Assembly: GCF_004331485.1 (NCBI RefSeq) | Contig: NZ_SJKD01000004.1 | Location: forward strand, 642,702-706,701 | DNA length: 64,000 bases | DNA from: Kribbella capetownensis | GTDB taxonomy: Bacteria; Actinomycetota; Actinomycetes; Propionibacteriales; Kribbellaceae | Direction: 5' to 3' | Shown: positions 44,220 to 51,796 of the stretch, piece after piece | Numbering within the stretch: position 1 is the stretch's first letter | Layout of the letters: the number at the start of each line of letters is the position of its first letter | The notes under the pieces: model-generated | The model's database searches: none | The model's input: only the letters and a program-made list of their open reading frames with translations | What the model was told of the DNA's origin: nothing | Translations under genes and position numbers: made by a program

Positions 44220-44867
44220 TTAGACGAAGGTGAACAGTTCGTCCTCGTCGAATCGCGAGATCGGGTTGCTGTACTGCTTCTTGGGGTCGGGGTAGCCGAG
44301 CGCCAGCAGCACGGTCGTGGCATGTCCCGTCTCGCGGATCTTGAACGCCTTGTCGACACTGGTCGGGTCGAACCCCTCGAGTGGTGTGGCCTCGACACCG
44401 AGCTCAGCGGCCGCCATCATGGTCAGACCCACGGCCATGTAGGTCTGCTTCTCCATCCAGTGGTTCAGGTCCTTGTAGCCGTAGTTGCGCAGGTTGAGGA
44501 AGTCGCGGGTCATTGATTCCCACAGCTCCTGCTTTGCCGGGTCGGGGAACCGGCCGTCGGCCCGCTCCTTGCTGAATACCGCCTCGACGTGGCTCTCGGG
44601 CAGATCCGCCCGGGTGGTGAGGATGATGGTGTGCGACGAGTTCAGGATCTTCTCGGCGTTGTCCTGGAATCGTTCGCCCAGGTTGTCCGCCAGCTGCTTC
44701 TTGCCTTCGTCCGTGGCGAGAACATAGAAGTGGTTCGGCTGAATGTTGGTCGACGTGGGCGTCGAGCGCAGGAACTTCAGCAGCTGCTGAAGAGTCTCCT
44801 CCGGGATCGTCCTGCTGGCGTCGAAGTATCTGGTGAGGTGCTTGCCCATGAGCTTGTCGAGATCCAT
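44220..44867 (-). CDS. NAD(P)H nitroreductase, NfsB-like
   Basis: A 215-residue FMN-binding nitroreductase-fold protein. KHLTRYFDASRTIPEETLQQ and LLKFLRSTPTSTNIQPNHFY form the N-terminal FMN region with the usual SPTSTNxQP-like stretch. EKQTYMAVGLTMMAAAELG and IRETGHATTVLLALGYP are the conserved C-terminal blocks. It reduces quinones or nitroaromatics by hydride transfer. ATG at 44867 was chosen over an upstream TTG because it begins the family N-terminus. Context suggests detoxification. Confidence 0.9.
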   Translation of the reverse strand: MDLDKLMGKHLTRYFDASRTIPEETLQQLLKFLRSTPTSTNIQPNHFYVLATDEGKKQLADNLGERFQDNAEKILNSSHTIILTTRADLPESHVEAVFSKERADGRFPDPAKQELWESMTRDFLNLRNYGYKDLNHWMEKQTYMAVGLTMMAAAELGVEATPLEGFDPTSVDKAFKIRETGHATTVLLALGYPDPKKQYSNPISRFDEDELFTFV

Positions 44868-44924
44868 GTCAATCTGCTTTCTTCTTGCAATCAATATGTG
44901 CGGAGCGGTGGCTGGTGCGGTGGT

Positions 44925-45749
44925 CTAGTTCTTGCTGCGGGCAAGTAGTTCGCCGACGCGCTCGAAGCTGATGCCGGTCGCGGCCGACGCCAGGTCGCCC
45001 GCGACGAGAGCCTTGGTGGCTTCTTCGAGTGCCCCCATCGCGTGGACGTAGAGCCACGGACCCAAGCTGATCCGTTTGACCCCGGCCTTCTGTAGCTCAG
45101 CGACGGTCAGCACGTTGTCCGCCGGTGACACGAGGACATTGACCGGTGTCGGTGCGACCGCCGTGACGATCGCGTCAAGTGCGTCGAGGTCAGGTGGGTA
45201 CGGCGCGTACAGCACATCCGCGCCGACCTCGGCGAAGGCCGTCAGACGCCGGATGGTGTCGTCGAGATCGGGTCGGCCCTGGATGAAGTTGTCGGTGCGG
45301 CCGGTGACGACGATCCGTCCCTTGGCCGCGTCGACGGCACTACGCACGCGATTGACTGCTTCGTCGAAGTCCCGGATCGGTCGGCCGGGATTGCCCGAGG
45401 TGTCCTCGATGCCGATGCCGGCCAAGCCGTACTCGACTGCGGCTTCGACAGTCGCTGCGACATCCTCGGGCGTGTCGCCGTACCCGTCTTCGAAATCGCC
45501 GTTGATGGGCAGCCCGGTGAGCCGGCCGAGCAGTCCCGCATGCTTCAGATGCTCGTCGCGGGTGACTTCGTGGCGCCCGTCGGGCCGGCCGAGCGTGGCG
45601 GCGAGCGCCACTGACGATGTTCCGATCGCCTCGAAACCGGCATCGGCCAGCATCAACGCCGACAGGCCGTCCCAGGCGTTCGGCAGGACGAGGCCACTGT
45701 CGCGGGTGTGCAGTGCCATGAATTTCTCATAAAGTTCGGAGCCCGGCAT
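44925..45749 (-). CDS. isocitrate lyase/PEP mutase-family protein
   Basis: A 274-residue member of the ICL/PEPM superfamily. LVLPNAWDGLSALMLADAGF near residue 21, NGDFEDGYGDTPEDVAATVE near 83 (metal-binding Asp/Glu) and GIGIEDTSG near 112 are typical. IVVTGRTDNF near 147 takes the place of the ARTD-type block. Members cleave or mutate 2-oxo acid-like substrates such as oxaloacetate or 2-methylisocitrate; the lyase Cys motif KKCGH is absent, so it is not a true isocitrate lyase. GGAAAG precedes the ATG. Confidence 0.88.
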   Translation of the reverse strand: MPGSELYEKFMALHTRDSGLVLPNAWDGLSALMLADAGFEAIGTSSVALAATLGRPDGRHEVTRDEHLKHAGLLGRLTGLPINGDFEDGYGDTPEDVAATVEAAVEYGLAGIGIEDTSGNPGRPIRDFDEAVNRVRSAVDAAKGRIVVTGRTDNFIQGRPDLDDTIRRLTAFAEVGADVLYAPYPPDLDALDAIVTAVAPTPVNVLVSPADNVLTVAELQKAGVKRISLGPWLYVHAMGALEEATKALVAGDLASAATGISFERVGELLARSKN

Positions 45750-45829
45750 GTCGCATCTTTCCTGAATGATCGTTGGGGCAGTGAGGGTTCACCGGACCGT
45801 GGGCGCGGCCTCGACGGAAGGTCCGCTGC

Positions 45830-46378
45830 TCAGCCGGGCGTAGCGCTCGAGTCGAGGGCGGGGATGTCGATGTCGGTCTGGTTGACGTTGTTGATGAAGT
45901 TGGTGAGCAGGGCCTGCACCGCGACCGTGACGATCGCCAGGATCTCCGAGTCGGTGTACCCGGCGCCTCGGACAGCCGCGAGGTCGGCGTCGCTGACCTG
46001 GCCGTTGCTGTCGACCACCTGCTGAGCGAAGCGAGCGGCTGCGGCGCGCTTGGGATCAACCGAGCTCCCGGCGCGGGCGAGGTCGATGTCCTCGCTCGAC
46101 ATGCCGCCGAAGGTGGAGGAGGTGTACGTGTGTATGGCCAGGCAGTAACTGCAATCGTTGGCTTGTGAGACGGCCAGAGCGATGCTGTGCCGGGTTTTGG
46201 CGTCCAGAACCCGGCTCATGGTGGCTTGCAGAGTCGTGACGGCCTCGAGCGCGCTCGGGTTCGACGCGATGGTCTTGAACATGTTCGGGACGAACCCGAG
46301 CTGCGCGCCAACCTTGTCAAGGATCTGCCGCGCGCCGGCAGGGACATCATTCACAGCGGGAGTGTTCAGTCGTGACAC
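45830..46378 (-). CDS. carboxymuconolactone decarboxylase-family (AhpD-like) protein
   Basis: A 182-residue AhpD-like all-helical protein. The redox motif CSYCLAIH near residue 83 gives CxxC with the downstream His, typical of alkylhydroperoxidase-like members that relay electrons to peroxides. LGFVPNMFKTIASNPSALEA is the common N-terminal helix. GTG at 46378 starts VSRLNTPAVNDVP. It is the first gene of the leftward cluster, just behind the TetR operators. Confidence 0.87.
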   Translation of the reverse strand: MSRLNTPAVNDVPAGARQILDKVGAQLGFVPNMFKTIASNPSALEAVTTLQATMSRVLDAKTRHSIALAVSQANDCSYCLAIHTYTSSTFGGMSSEDIDLARAGSSVDPKRAAAARFAQQVVDSNGQVSDADLAAVRGAGYTDSEILAIVTVAVQALLTNFINNVNQTDIDIPALDSSATPG

Positions 46379-46482
46379 AGCGAACCGACCTTCGGTAGGG
46401 GGCGAGTGGTTAGCGTCAGGCCCGAGCCGGTTCTTACCGCCGCTGGGGCCGATCCCCGTTGTGGTCCGGGGCACCTATTTTC

Positions 46483-46498
46483 TGGGCTAGCTAGCCCA
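46483..46498. promoter_or_regulatory. TetR operator, site 1
   Basis: TGGGCTAGCTAGCCCA is a perfect 16-base palindrome in the divergent space between the AhpD-like gene and tetR. Its core GGGCT-N4-AGCCC is repeated at 46525-46542, which marks both as sites of one dimeric repressor. Confidence 0.68.
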
Positions 46499-46503
46499 CT
46501 TGC

Positions 46504-46519
46504 TGTAGTTAACACTACA
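46504..46519. promoter_or_regulatory. inverted repeat over the probable -10 region
   Basis: TGTAGT-TAAC-ACTACA is an inverted repeat midway between the two operator copies. Read leftward, the probable -10 (TTAACT) of the promoter with -35 TTGACA at 46531-46536 falls here. Confidence 0.45.
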
Positions 46520-46524
46520 AAGGT

Positions 46525-46542
46525 CTGGGCTGTCAAGCCCAG
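46525..46542. promoter_or_regulatory. TetR operator, site 2, covering a leftward -35 element
   Basis: CTGGGCT-GTCA-AGCCCAG has the same GGGCT-N4-AGCCC core as site 1; the centres are 43 bases apart, about four helical turns. The minus-strand TTGACA (46531-46536) lies inside it, so repressor binding would block the leftward promoter. Confidence 0.68.
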
Positions 46543-46562
46543 TTTGCGGTATCGTGTGACGC

Positions 46563-47222
46563 ATGGAAGCCACTACGGGAGCTCGAGTGCCTCCCAAACT
46601 CACTGGCAGGGGACAGGCGACGCGCGGCCGCATCCTGGAACATGCTGCGGAGCTCATCTACGCCAAAGGCGTCCACGCCACGAACAACGAGCAGCTCCGG
46701 CGCGCCGCCGGCGTCAGCGGATCGCAGCTCAACCACTACTTCCCGACCAAGGAGAGTCTCGTCCTGGCGGTCATCGCTTGGCAGGCCGAGCGCGTGCTCG
46801 CGTTCCACCGCAGTGCGCGATTCACCAGCTTCGACAGCCTCGACGGGTTTCGGGAGTGGGCGAAGTACTACACCGCCTATGAGCGCTCCTACCAGGACGG
46901 ATGCAGTCTCGGCTCACTCGCGAGTGAGATCATCAAGACGGATCTCGACGTTCACGAGGAACTCGCCGGCGCGTTCGATCAGTGGACAGACATCTTCCGT
47001 GACGGACTTCTGCAGATGCAGCGACTCGGCCGCCTCGACGCCGACGCGGATCCCACGCGGCTCTCCAATCTGCTGCTCTCCGCATACCAGGGCGGCATGC
47101 TCCTCGCTCAGATCGCTCGGGATGTCGTGCCGCTGGAAGACGCGTTGTATGGAGCCATCGACTACGTGCAGACCTTCACGACGTCGACTTCCGGTCGCGA
47201 CGTAAGATCCGCGCCGGTCTGA
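46563..47222 (+). CDS. TetR-family repressor
   Basis: A 219-residue TetR protein. ATRGRILEHAAELIYAKGVH (about 20-38) and then NNEQLRRAAGVSGSQLNHYF form the HTH, with the terminal YFPTKESL typical of the family. The C-terminal ligand domain (residues about 75-205) is all helical. It is divergent from the AhpD-like/PEPM/nitroreductase/MFS cluster, and two matching palindromes lie between, so it probably represses that cluster and itself. The inducer is unknown. Confidence 0.92.
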   Translation: MEATTGARVPPKLTGRGQATRGRILEHAAELIYAKGVHATNNEQLRRAAGVSGSQLNHYFPTKESLVLAVIAWQAERVLAFHRSARFTSFDSLDGFREWAKYYTAYERSYQDGCSLGSLASEIIKTDLDVHEELAGAFDQWTDIFRDGLLQMQRLGRLDADADPTRLSNLLLSAYQGGMLLAQIARDVVPLEDALYGAIDYVQTFTTSTSGRDVRSAPV

Positions 47223-47269
47223 GCAACTAACGGGTAGAGCACCAGAAACTCGAGTCGAAAGAGGAGTGG

Positions 47270-47629
47270 ATCACCGCGGACGCACGAGAACTGCAGAAGA
47301 TCGCAGGCGACTTCACCGCGAATCTGCCCGGAGCCGACCTGGAGCATCGTCTCGACCCCGACTGGGATCTTTACAAGGTGAGCGGCAAGGTCTTCATGCT
47401 CATGACCGACCTGCCGGGGCGCCCTGTCGTGGTCCTGAAAGCTGATCCGGACAACGCCGCGGCCCTACGCGAGCAGCACGCAGACATCACCCCCGGCTAT
47501 CACATGAACAAGAAGCACTGGATCACCCTGGAAGGCGGCGGCACCGTCGACGAGAAGCTGGTGAAGCAGCTCGTCACCGACTCCTACCGCCTCGTGGCGG
47601 ACGCCCTCCCGAAGTCCAAGCAACCCTAG
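47270..47629 (+). CDS. MmcQ/YjbR-like protein lacking a standard start codon
   Basis: Protein-like sequence of about 119 codons resembling the MmcQ/YjbR family: DPDWDLYKVSGKVFMLMTD, then GRPVVVLKADPDNAAALREQ, YHMNKKHWITL and the end LVTDSYRLVADALPKSKQP. The similarity begins near TADARELQKIAGDF, where no ATG, GTG or TTG is in frame; an ATC at 47270 sits just after AAAGAGGAG, where the start should be. The first normal start is GTG at 47378, which would drop the first third of the fold. It is therefore either started at a non-canonical codon or is a start-lost pseudogene. Confidence 0.6.
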   Translation: MTADARELQKIAGDFTANLPGADLEHRLDPDWDLYKVSGKVFMLMTDLPGRPVVVLKADPDNAAALREQHADITPGYHMNKKHWITLEGGGTVDEKLVKQLVTDSYRLVADALPKSKQP

Positions 47630-48035
47630 GATCCGCGAACTCACGGCGCAGCAGATCCTGCAGATCGTCGTCGAGGGACCCCACGCCCGTGACGTACGTG
47701 GTCGAGCGCGGGGTGACCTCGTCGGCCCACAGGGTTTCTGCTTGTCCTGCAGTCTCGTTTGGACGATGCCGACCCGCTTCAACAGCGTGCAGCGGATGTG
47801 GTTGGGGTACGCCGTCCAGCCACCACCGCACCGTCCAGCCAACACTCGCCGACAGGGTGCTCAGCGTGAGCAAGGCGGTCGTGAACCCCGCCGCATCAGG
47901 GGCCAGATCCTTCGTCCGGTCGCCGGGTCGGTCGTCCCAAACCGGGCACATGGCCGATCATGACGCCTCCGCAGGAAGTCCAGGCACGTCTCCGCAGCGG
48001 GGAGGGGAAGTCGTGGTTCTGTACGGGGAGGGGCT
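47630..48035. other. long intergenic region without a convincing gene
   Basis: About 400 bases. A minus-strand frame at 47574-47951 is open for 125 codons but lacks a ribosome-binding site, overlaps the MmcQ-like gene and resembles nothing I know. No promoter or structured RNA stands out. It may be decayed coding sequence. Confidence 0.4.
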
Positions 48036-48818
48036 ATGTGGGAACCGGATGGGTGGGATGTTCGTTGCCGGATCGGCGTACTGACGCCGCACGGTGATGT
48101 AGGGCCGGAGTCGGAGTTGCAGGCGATGGCACCCGATGGAGTCCAGGTGCACGCGGCGCGGGTGCCGTTCGGGGCGATGGCAGCCGGTGGCGAGATGGAT
48201 CCGACAATCCCGCTCGCGCCTGTCGAGGCGTTCGTCCAGCCGCCCCACATCGACGAGGCCGCGGCACTGCTCGCCGCCGCACCGCTCGGCGCGATCGGCA
48301 TCGGGTTCACGAGTTCGTCGTACGTCAGCGGCCCGGATCGCGAGGTCGAACTCGTCGAGCGGCTCCAGCAGCGCACTGGTGGCATCCCTGTCGTTGCGAC
48401 CTGCGCGGCCGCGGTGGCCGGGTGCTCCGCGCTTGGGGTGCAACGGATCTCGCTGGTGAACCCGCCGTGGTTCGACAGGGAGCTCGACCTGCTGGGAGCG
48501 CGGTACTTCGAATCGCAGGACCTCACCGTGGTTCAGCACGGTCCCTGCGGTCTACCGAGCAATCAGCGGAGCATCAACCCGAGCCAGCTCTTCGCGTGGG
48601 TCGTCGAACACACGCCGGACGAGGCCGACGCCGTTTTCATCGGCGGCAACGGCTTCCGTAGCGTGGGTGTGATCACCGCATTGGAGCAGGATCTCGGCCG
48701 CCCTGTTCTGACCGCCAACCAGTCACTCCTGTGGGGACTGCTGCGCCCTGCAGGATCCCATGCAAGACCAGCAGGCTACGGAGCCCTGTTCGCCCTACCG
48801 AGTGCAGATCATCCCTAG
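48036..48818 (+). CDS. aspartate/glutamate racemase superfamily, maleate isomerase/AMDase-like
   Basis: A 260-residue protein of the Asp/Glu racemase superfamily, in the maleate cis-trans isomerase/arylmalonate decarboxylase branch. AIGIGFTSSSYVSG near residue 89, VATCAAAVAGCSALGVQRIS near 117 (first catalytic Cys) and VFIGGNGFRSVGVITALE near 205 are family motifs; the second block has no Cys, unlike true maleate isomerase. GGGGAGG precedes the ATG at 48036. The reaction is unknown, perhaps decarboxylation or isomerisation of a dicarboxylate. Confidence 0.85.
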   Translation: MWEPDGWDVRCRIGVLTPHGDVGPESELQAMAPDGVQVHAARVPFGAMAAGGEMDPTIPLAPVEAFVQPPHIDEAAALLAAAPLGAIGIGFTSSSYVSGPDREVELVERLQQRTGGIPVVATCAAAVAGCSALGVQRISLVNPPWFDRELDLLGARYFESQDLTVVQHGPCGLPSNQRSINPSQLFAWVVEHTPDEADAVFIGGNGFRSVGVITALEQDLGRPVLTANQSLLWGLLRPAGSHARPAGYGALFALPSADHP

Positions 48819-48844
48819 CGAAAGGCCTTCGGCGGCAACCCCAA

Positions 48845-49462
48845 TTAAGGACTCACCCGGCGGGTGTGCATCCCCAGGCCGGCCATGAAGGAGGTCAGGA
48901 GGCTTTGGCCTATCGGCCAAAGTCCGAGGGTGCTGTCGGAGTTGATGTGCCCCGCCGGGCCGACGTCCACCACGGGGACTTGCCAGTCCTCCGCCAGGCG
49001 AGTCGCCGCGTTGAGGCTGCAGTACGGGTCGTCGGAGCTTGCAACGATCACCGCGGGCACACTGATCGGGTTCGCAGGCGGCTTCGCGAAGGGCCCCAGG
49101 AGGTCGCTGGGGAATGTGGGGGCGAGTGAGTCCGGAGGCGCGACCAGGAAGAGGCCACGAACTGCCGGGCCCTGTGGCCGGGTGAGCGATGGGCCGGCTT
49201 CTCGTTCGGAGGTCAGCCAGTGCACAGCGGCGTAGCATCCCACGCTGTGCGCAATGAGCAGAAGGCCCTTCTCGCCGTCGTCGTTGCCATCGGCATCGGA
49301 GTTGGCGGCGACGTCGAGGGCCCGGAGCCAGTCGTTCAACTCGGGATGCGACCAGGACCGCGGCGCAATCCTGGTCGCGTTGGGCAGCCAGCGTGACTGC
49401 CAGGCCGACTGCCAATGGTGATGGTCCGAGCCGTTCCAGCCGGGGACGATGATGAAACGCAT
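48845..49462 (-). CDS. RBBP9/YdeN-family alpha/beta hydrolase
   Basis: A 205-residue short serine hydrolase. FIIVPGWNGSDHHHWQSAWQ at the N-terminus is the family signature. LLIAHSVGCYAAVHW near residue 68 has the nucleophile Ser (HSxG), and VIVASSDDPYCS and VGPAGHINSDSTLG supply the Asp and His. Length and motifs match the RBBP9/YdeN group. It is divergent from an Lrp-type regulator, with only 38 bases between the starts, and is the regulator's likely target. The substrate is unknown. Confidence 0.9.
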   Translation of the reverse strand: MRFIIVPGWNGSDHHHWQSAWQSRWLPNATRIAPRSWSHPELNDWLRALDVAANSDADGNDDGEKGLLLIAHSVGCYAAVHWLTSEREAGPSLTRPQGPAVRGLFLVAPPDSLAPTFPSDLLGPFAKPPANPISVPAVIVASSDDPYCSLNAATRLAEDWQVPVVDVGPAGHINSDSTLGLWPIGQSLLTSFMAGLGMHTRRVSP

Positions 49463-49500
49463 GAGACGCAGCTCCTTGCGGGTGGTGGTGAGCTGACATC

Positions 49501-50019
49501 ATGGGTGAAATCATCGGTACGCCACCCACGGTTCCGATGAAAGCAAAGCAATCCACGGCACGAAGGACGGGTTCATTGGACGACGTCGATCTGAGGATCC
49601 TGGAGATCCTGCAAACCGATGGCCGACTCAGTGGGACGGACATCGGGCGGGCGGTACATCTGTCCCAGCCCGCCGTGTCGGCCAGGATCCAGCGACTCGA
49701 GCGTGCCGGCGTCATCAAGGGCTATCGGGCGGTCGTCGATCCAGCAGCGATCGGTCTGAACATCCACGCGATCGTCCGTGTCCGGACTCCGCATGCGCGG
49801 ATCACCGAAGCGCTCGAAGTGTTCGAGAGGCTTCGTGAGGTGACCACTGCGTACCGGTTGACCGGTGAGGACTGCTTCCTCCTGGAGGTCCATGCTGCAG
49901 ATGCCGGCCGGCTGGAGGAGGTCGTCGACGCCATCGGGCGTCTCGGTCCTGTCACAACGTCTCTGGTACTGCGTGACTACCTGCACAAGTCGTTGCCGGC
50001 GGCCATCGAGGAGACCTGA
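49501..50019 (+). CDS. Lrp/AsnC-family transcriptional regulator
   Basis: A 172-residue Lrp/AsnC regulator. DDVDLRILEILQTDGRLSGT, then VHLSQPAVSARIQRLERAGV (about 45-70), is the HTH, followed by IKGYRAVVDPAAIGLNIHAI, the linker into the RAM ligand domain. LTGEDCFLLEVHAADAGRLE is the RAM core. ATG at 49501 begins with a short extra tail; an internal ATG at 49537 is possible. It is divergent from the RBBP9-type hydrolase. The effector is probably an amino acid or related small molecule. Confidence 0.9.
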   Translation: MGEIIGTPPTVPMKAKQSTARRTGSLDDVDLRILEILQTDGRLSGTDIGRAVHLSQPAVSARIQRLERAGVIKGYRAVVDPAAIGLNIHAIVRVRTPHARITEALEVFERLREVTTAYRLTGEDCFLLEVHAADAGRLEEVVDAIGRLGPVTTSLVLRDYLHKSLPAAIEET

Positions 50020-50057
50020 CCCATCGGGAGAAGTTAGCGCGCAGACCTGGTGACAGG

Positions 50058-51011
50058 TTAGGCCGTCCCGCGTGCCTCAGGCGGCAGGTCGCGGCGAAGC
50101 AGCGCGCGAGTTCCGCGCGGCAGGACTCCGGCGAGCCGCACGTGATCGGTGATCGCCTTGTGCAGGGCGAGCACGGCCTTGGAGGGCTTGATCTCTTCGC
50201 GATAGGTGAGCCGCACGACCCGGCTGAGGCCCGGAGCGTCGAACCGCGTGACCCGGAACCTGTCCTTCACGACGGTACTCGGCACGACCGCGATTCCCAT
50301 CCCGGCGTCGACACACTCGAGAACGGCGTCCATCTCGCCGCCCTCGATGGCGAACGACGGCTCGAAACCTTCGGCGCGGCAGGCGTCCACAGTGGCCTCG
50401 CGCAGGTCGTAACCGCGTCGGAACATCACCAGCGGCCGGTCTTCGAGGTCGACGATCTTCATTCTCGCCCGGCGTACAGGCCTTGGTCGGCTCTTGGCAG
50501 AGATGACGACGAGTTCCTCGACGAACAGTGGCTTCGTGGCGAGCTGGCTGCGGTCCCGCCTGCGGGAGTCGACGATCATCGCAAGGTCCAGCAGGCCCTC
50601 GGAGACATCGTTCTGCAGATCCCGCGAGCCGCTCTCCCGAAGTGTGAGATCGATCCCAGGGTAGACCTTGCGAAACCCGGCGAGCATCGTCGGCAACAGG
50701 CCGGTGCACAGGCTCGGTGGGGCGCCGAGACGCACGCGACCGCGTCCCAACTGGTCGAGTTCTCGCACAGCCTGATAGGCCGCGTCCGTCTCGGCCAGGA
50801 TGCGGCGGGCGATCGGTAGCAGGGTCTCGCCGGCTTCGGTCAGCGACAGATTTCCACGAATCCGGTGAAAGAGCTCGGCGCCGATGTCACGCTCAAGGGC
50901 GCGCACCTGCTGCGAGACGGAGGGTTGGGCAACTCGCATGAGCTCAGCGGCGTGGGTGAAGTGGCGAGTGTCGGCGACTGCGACGAAGTAGGTGAGCTGG
51001 TGGAGTTGCAT
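50058..51011 (-). CDS. LysR-family transcriptional regulator
   Basis: A 317-residue LysR regulator. MQLHQLTYFVAVADTRHFTH, then AAELMRVAQPSVSQQVRALE (about 21-40), is the HTH, and GAELFHRIRGNLSLTEAGE follows. The C-terminal effector domain includes RVRLGAPPSLCTGLLPTML and CVDAGMGIAVVPSTVV. It is divergent from sdhCAB with 83 bases between and probably regulates that operon. The effector is unknown. Confidence 0.92.
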   Translation of the reverse strand: MQLHQLTYFVAVADTRHFTHAAELMRVAQPSVSQQVRALERDIGAELFHRIRGNLSLTEAGETLLPIARRILAETDAAYQAVRELDQLGRGRVRLGAPPSLCTGLLPTMLAGFRKVYPGIDLTLRESGSRDLQNDVSEGLLDLAMIVDSRRRDRSQLATKPLFVEELVVISAKSRPRPVRRARMKIVDLEDRPLVMFRRGYDLREATVDACRAEGFEPSFAIEGGEMDAVLECVDAGMGIAVVPSTVVKDRFRVTRFDAPGLSRVVRLTYREEIKPSKAVLALHKAITDHVRLAGVLPRGTRALLRRDLPPEARGTA

Positions 51012-51094
51012 CGAATCATCATAGGCATCGCCTCTGCTGGTGAGACCGATTTTGTCTTTGCCCTCTGATCGGCCGCGGCCATACCGTCGGTCAC

Positions 51095-51796
51095 GTGTCC
51101 AGGGATATCGCTGTTGAGCCGCGAACGTTTGCGTTGATCGGTCGGTTCTGGGCTTCGACGATCGGCAAGAAGGCGGTCATGGCGGTGACCGGTCTGGTGA
51201 TAGTCGCCTATCTGTTCGCGCACATGCTCGGCAACCTGAAGGTCTTCCTCGGTGCCGACGCCATGAACGAATACGCGGCATGGTTGCGCAGGATCGGCGA
51301 GCCTGCGCTTCCCATGGGTGTGTTCCTGTGGGTGATGCGTTGCGGGTTGCTCCTGATGGTCGCCCTGCATATCGTCGCGGCCGCACAGTTGACTTCACGA
51401 GATCGTCGAGCAAGGCGCGTCGGGTATGTACATGGCCGACGGCGGAGCTTGAGGGGCTTTGCGCCCAGCACGATGCGCTGGGGTGGCGTGACGCTTGCCC
51501 TCTATGTTGTCTGGCACGTCCTCGACCTGACCGTAGGCGTCGCCAACCGCGACTATGTCGAAGCCGATCCCTATCACAACGTCGTCGCGGACTTCAGTGT
51601 GTGGTGGGTCGATGCGCTCTATGTCGTGGCAATGCTGATGCTCGGGCTGCATCTCAATCACGGCATCGCAAGCGCGGCGCGGACGCTCGGCCTGGCAGGC
51701 GGGCGGGTCGGCATTGTGGGCACGCTGGTGGCTGTTGTGATCACCGCCGGATTCCTGGCGGTCCCGATCGGTGTCATGGCCGGATTGGTTGGGTGA
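51095..51796 (+). CDS. sdhC: succinate dehydrogenase cytochrome b subunit (SdhC, type B)
   Basis: A 233-residue membrane anchor with five predicted helices, as in the single-anchor B-type enzymes of Gram-positive bacteria. KKAVMAVTGLVIVAYLFAHM is helix 1 with a heme His in FAHMLGN; LLLMVALHIVAAAQL, VTLALYVVWHVLDLTVG, VWWVDALYVVAMLMLGLHLN and VVITAGFLAVPIGVM follow, several with heme-ligand His. GTG at 51095 is the likely start. The stop overlaps the sdhA start (GTGA). It anchors the complex and passes electrons to menaquinone. Confidence 0.93.
   Translation: MSRDIAVEPRTFALIGRFWASTIGKKAVMAVTGLVIVAYLFAHMLGNLKVFLGADAMNEYAAWLRRIGEPALPMGVFLWVMRCGLLLMVALHIVAAAQLTSRDRRARRVGYVHGRRRSLRGFAPSTMRWGGVTLALYVVWHVLDLTVGVANRDYVEADPYHNVVADFSVWWVDALYVVAMLMLGLHLNHGIASAARTLGLAGGRVGIVGTLVAVVITAGFLAVPIGVMAGLVG

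Noticed and set aside
47574..47951. 125-codon minus-strand frame in the 47.6-48.0 kb gap
   Set aside because: No ribosome-binding site, no family similarity, and overlap with the MmcQ-like gene; kept only as a note on the intergenic entry.
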